Source of the DNA: Propionibacteriaceae bacterium
GTDB lineage: Bacteria; Actinomycetota; Actinomycetes; Propionibacteriales; Propionibacteriaceae
Assembly: GCA_003153855.1 (NCBI GenBank)
Contig: PMBM01000020.1
Location: 13,551-19,723, forward strand
DNA length: 6,173 bases
Direction: 5' to 3'
A program made the translations under genes and the position numbers. The stretch's first letter is position 1. Every line of letters starts with the position of its first letter. The notes beneath the pieces were generated by a model, which saw only the letters and a program-made list of their open reading frames with translations, was not told the DNA's origin and made no database searches. Below are positions 5,513-6,173 of this stretch, piece by piece.

Positions 5513-5965
5513 ATGCGCCTCATCCCGCCCGCCTGGACCTTCGGGATCGCCTCTGCCCAGCGCGCCCTCGTACATGTCACTGGCGGCCCTCGCGACTACC
5601 CCGGACGACGCGTACTGGCTGTGGGGCTCGGTGTGGGTGCCGCGGCACTGTACGCAGCGGTGGGGATGCAGTTCGGCACAGCCCGTACGACCATCGACCC
5701 GCGCGCCCCTCATTCGACGACCGCCCTTGTCACCACGGGGGTCTTCTCCCGCAGCCGCAACCCGATCTACGTCGCGGACGCGCTCGTCCTCGCCTCGCAC
5801 GCCGCTCTGCTGGGCAGGCCGCTGGCGCTCATCGGCATCCCGGCCCTCGTCGCCGCCCTGCACCCCCAGATCCGCGCCGAGGAGGACGCGCTGCGAGCCC
5901 GCTTCGGGAGCGACTACGAGTCGTACCTCGCTCACGTCCCGCGCTGGGTCGGCCCTCGCGGCTGA
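5513..5965 (+). CDS. Isoprenylcysteine carboxyl methyltransferase/PEMT-like membrane methyltransferase
   Basis: A 150-residue integral membrane protein of the small SAM-dependent methyltransferase type related to isoprenylcysteine carboxyl methyltransferases and phospholipid N-methyltransferases. Hydrophobic segments lie at about 33-52, 86-100 and 103-118. The family signature follows the first: LVTTGVFSRSRNPIYVADAL (72-91), with the Arg82-Asn83-Pro84 turn. The C-terminal cytoplasmic block is EEDALRARFGSDYESY (123-138), then VPRW (142-145), where Glu123-Glu124 and the RFG..Y..Y pattern contribute to the SAM site in relatives. Bacterial members rarely have a known substrate; none can be inferred here. 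The N-terminus is short, with one hydrophobic segment before the signature. The ATG at 5513 is set by a TACGCT box six bases upstream and the absence of a Shine-Dalgarno. It appears to be monocistronic and controlled through the upstream dyads. Confidence 0.87.
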   Translation: MRLIPPAWTFGIASAQRALVHVTGGPRDYPGRRVLAVGLGVGAAALYAAVGMQFGTARTTIDPRAPHSTTALVTTGVFSRSRNPIYVADALVLASHAALLGRPLALIGIPALVAALHPQIRAEEDALRARFGSDYESYLAHVPRWVGPRG

Positions 5966-6053
5966 CGATCTGGGACGAATCCGCCACAACTGTCCTTGAG
6001 CAACACTGAATCGATGCCCTGACGCCTCTTCCTGCAGATTCCCCCGCGACCGA

Positions 6054-6173
6054 TCACCGGCCTGCGGATGCACCCATCGGCACGGCGTACCGGCTGACCT
6101 TCATCCAGACCGTCCTGCCCACGACGACAACCACGAAAGCGCCGACGACGAGCATGCTCCACGACCCCATCGC
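6054..6173 (-). CDS. Small membrane protein or C-terminal end of a membrane protein (edge of window)
   Basis: Reading the minus strand from the right edge, 39 codons are open to a TGA at 6054-6056. They encode MGSWSMLVVGAFVVVVVGR followed by a basic, Trp-containing tail. That is one clear transmembrane segment with positive residues after it, and about 34 of 39 codons end in G or C, as real genes do here. An ATG at 6170 could make this a complete 38-residue peptide; otherwise it is the C-terminus of a gene entering from the right. It converges on the methyltransferase gene with 88 bp between the stops. I do not recognise a family. Confidence 0.45.
   Translation of the reverse strand, partial: AMGSWSMLVVGAFVVVVVGRTVWMKVSRYAVPMGASAGR

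Noticed and set aside
5932..6162. A 76-codon minus-strand frame overlapping the end of the methyltransferase gene
   Set aside because: It is Arg/Gly-rich with poor third-position GC bias, while the alternative frame over 6054-6173 has coding-like bias and a transmembrane segment.

Overview
The window is high-GC DNA (roughly 70% G+C by eye) with strongly G/C-biased third codon positions, GTG starts, and start codons preceded by a TANNNT box instead of a Shine-Dalgarno. That is typical of an actinobacterium. Gene content and word usage (frequent CGTACG) would suit a Nocardioides/Aeromicrobium-like lineage, but this placement is a guess.

Region 1 (1-4285, minus strand) is a tightly packed operon read right to left: a SWIM zinc-finger protein, a DUF5691 protein, a MoxR-type AAA+ ATPase and the first 120 residues of a DUF5682 protein that runs off the left edge. 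Each junction is a 4-bp stop/start overlap (GTGA, ATGA, ATGA), so the four proteins are probably made in fixed proportion and work together. The set matches the poorly understood yehL/yehM/yehP/yehQ group of E. coli (MoxR ATPase, DUF5682-like protein, VWA protein, SWIM protein). A VWA-domain gene is predicted just beyond the left edge. The DUF5682 N-terminus has a G-x-x-H ... P-D-x-V-x-x-E layout reminiscent of the TraB/Tiki/EreA superfamily, which would make it a candidate enzyme driven by the ATPase.

Region 2 (4286-4420) is a 135-bp intergenic stretch holding the operon promoter, a TACA-N4-TGTA dyad and a pair of inverted DnaA-box-like 9-mers.

Region 3 (4421-5414) is a divergent pair: a stand-alone LysR-type effector-binding domain without any helix-turn-helix (minus), and a small DUF5997 protein (plus) built from two gapless 40-residue repeats. 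Their promoters lie back to back within about 45 bp.

Region 4 (5415-5512) is a 98-bp gap with three CACAA-N3-TTGTG dyads, the last overlapping the likely -35 box of the next gene. They look like operators, and the first two can also pair as a long hairpin.

Region 5 (5513-6173) holds a small integral-membrane methyltransferase of the isoprenylcysteine carboxyl methyltransferase/PEMT type (plus). At the right edge is the end of, or all of, a small minus-strand membrane protein. No RNA gene, CRISPR array, insertion sequence or phage gene was seen.
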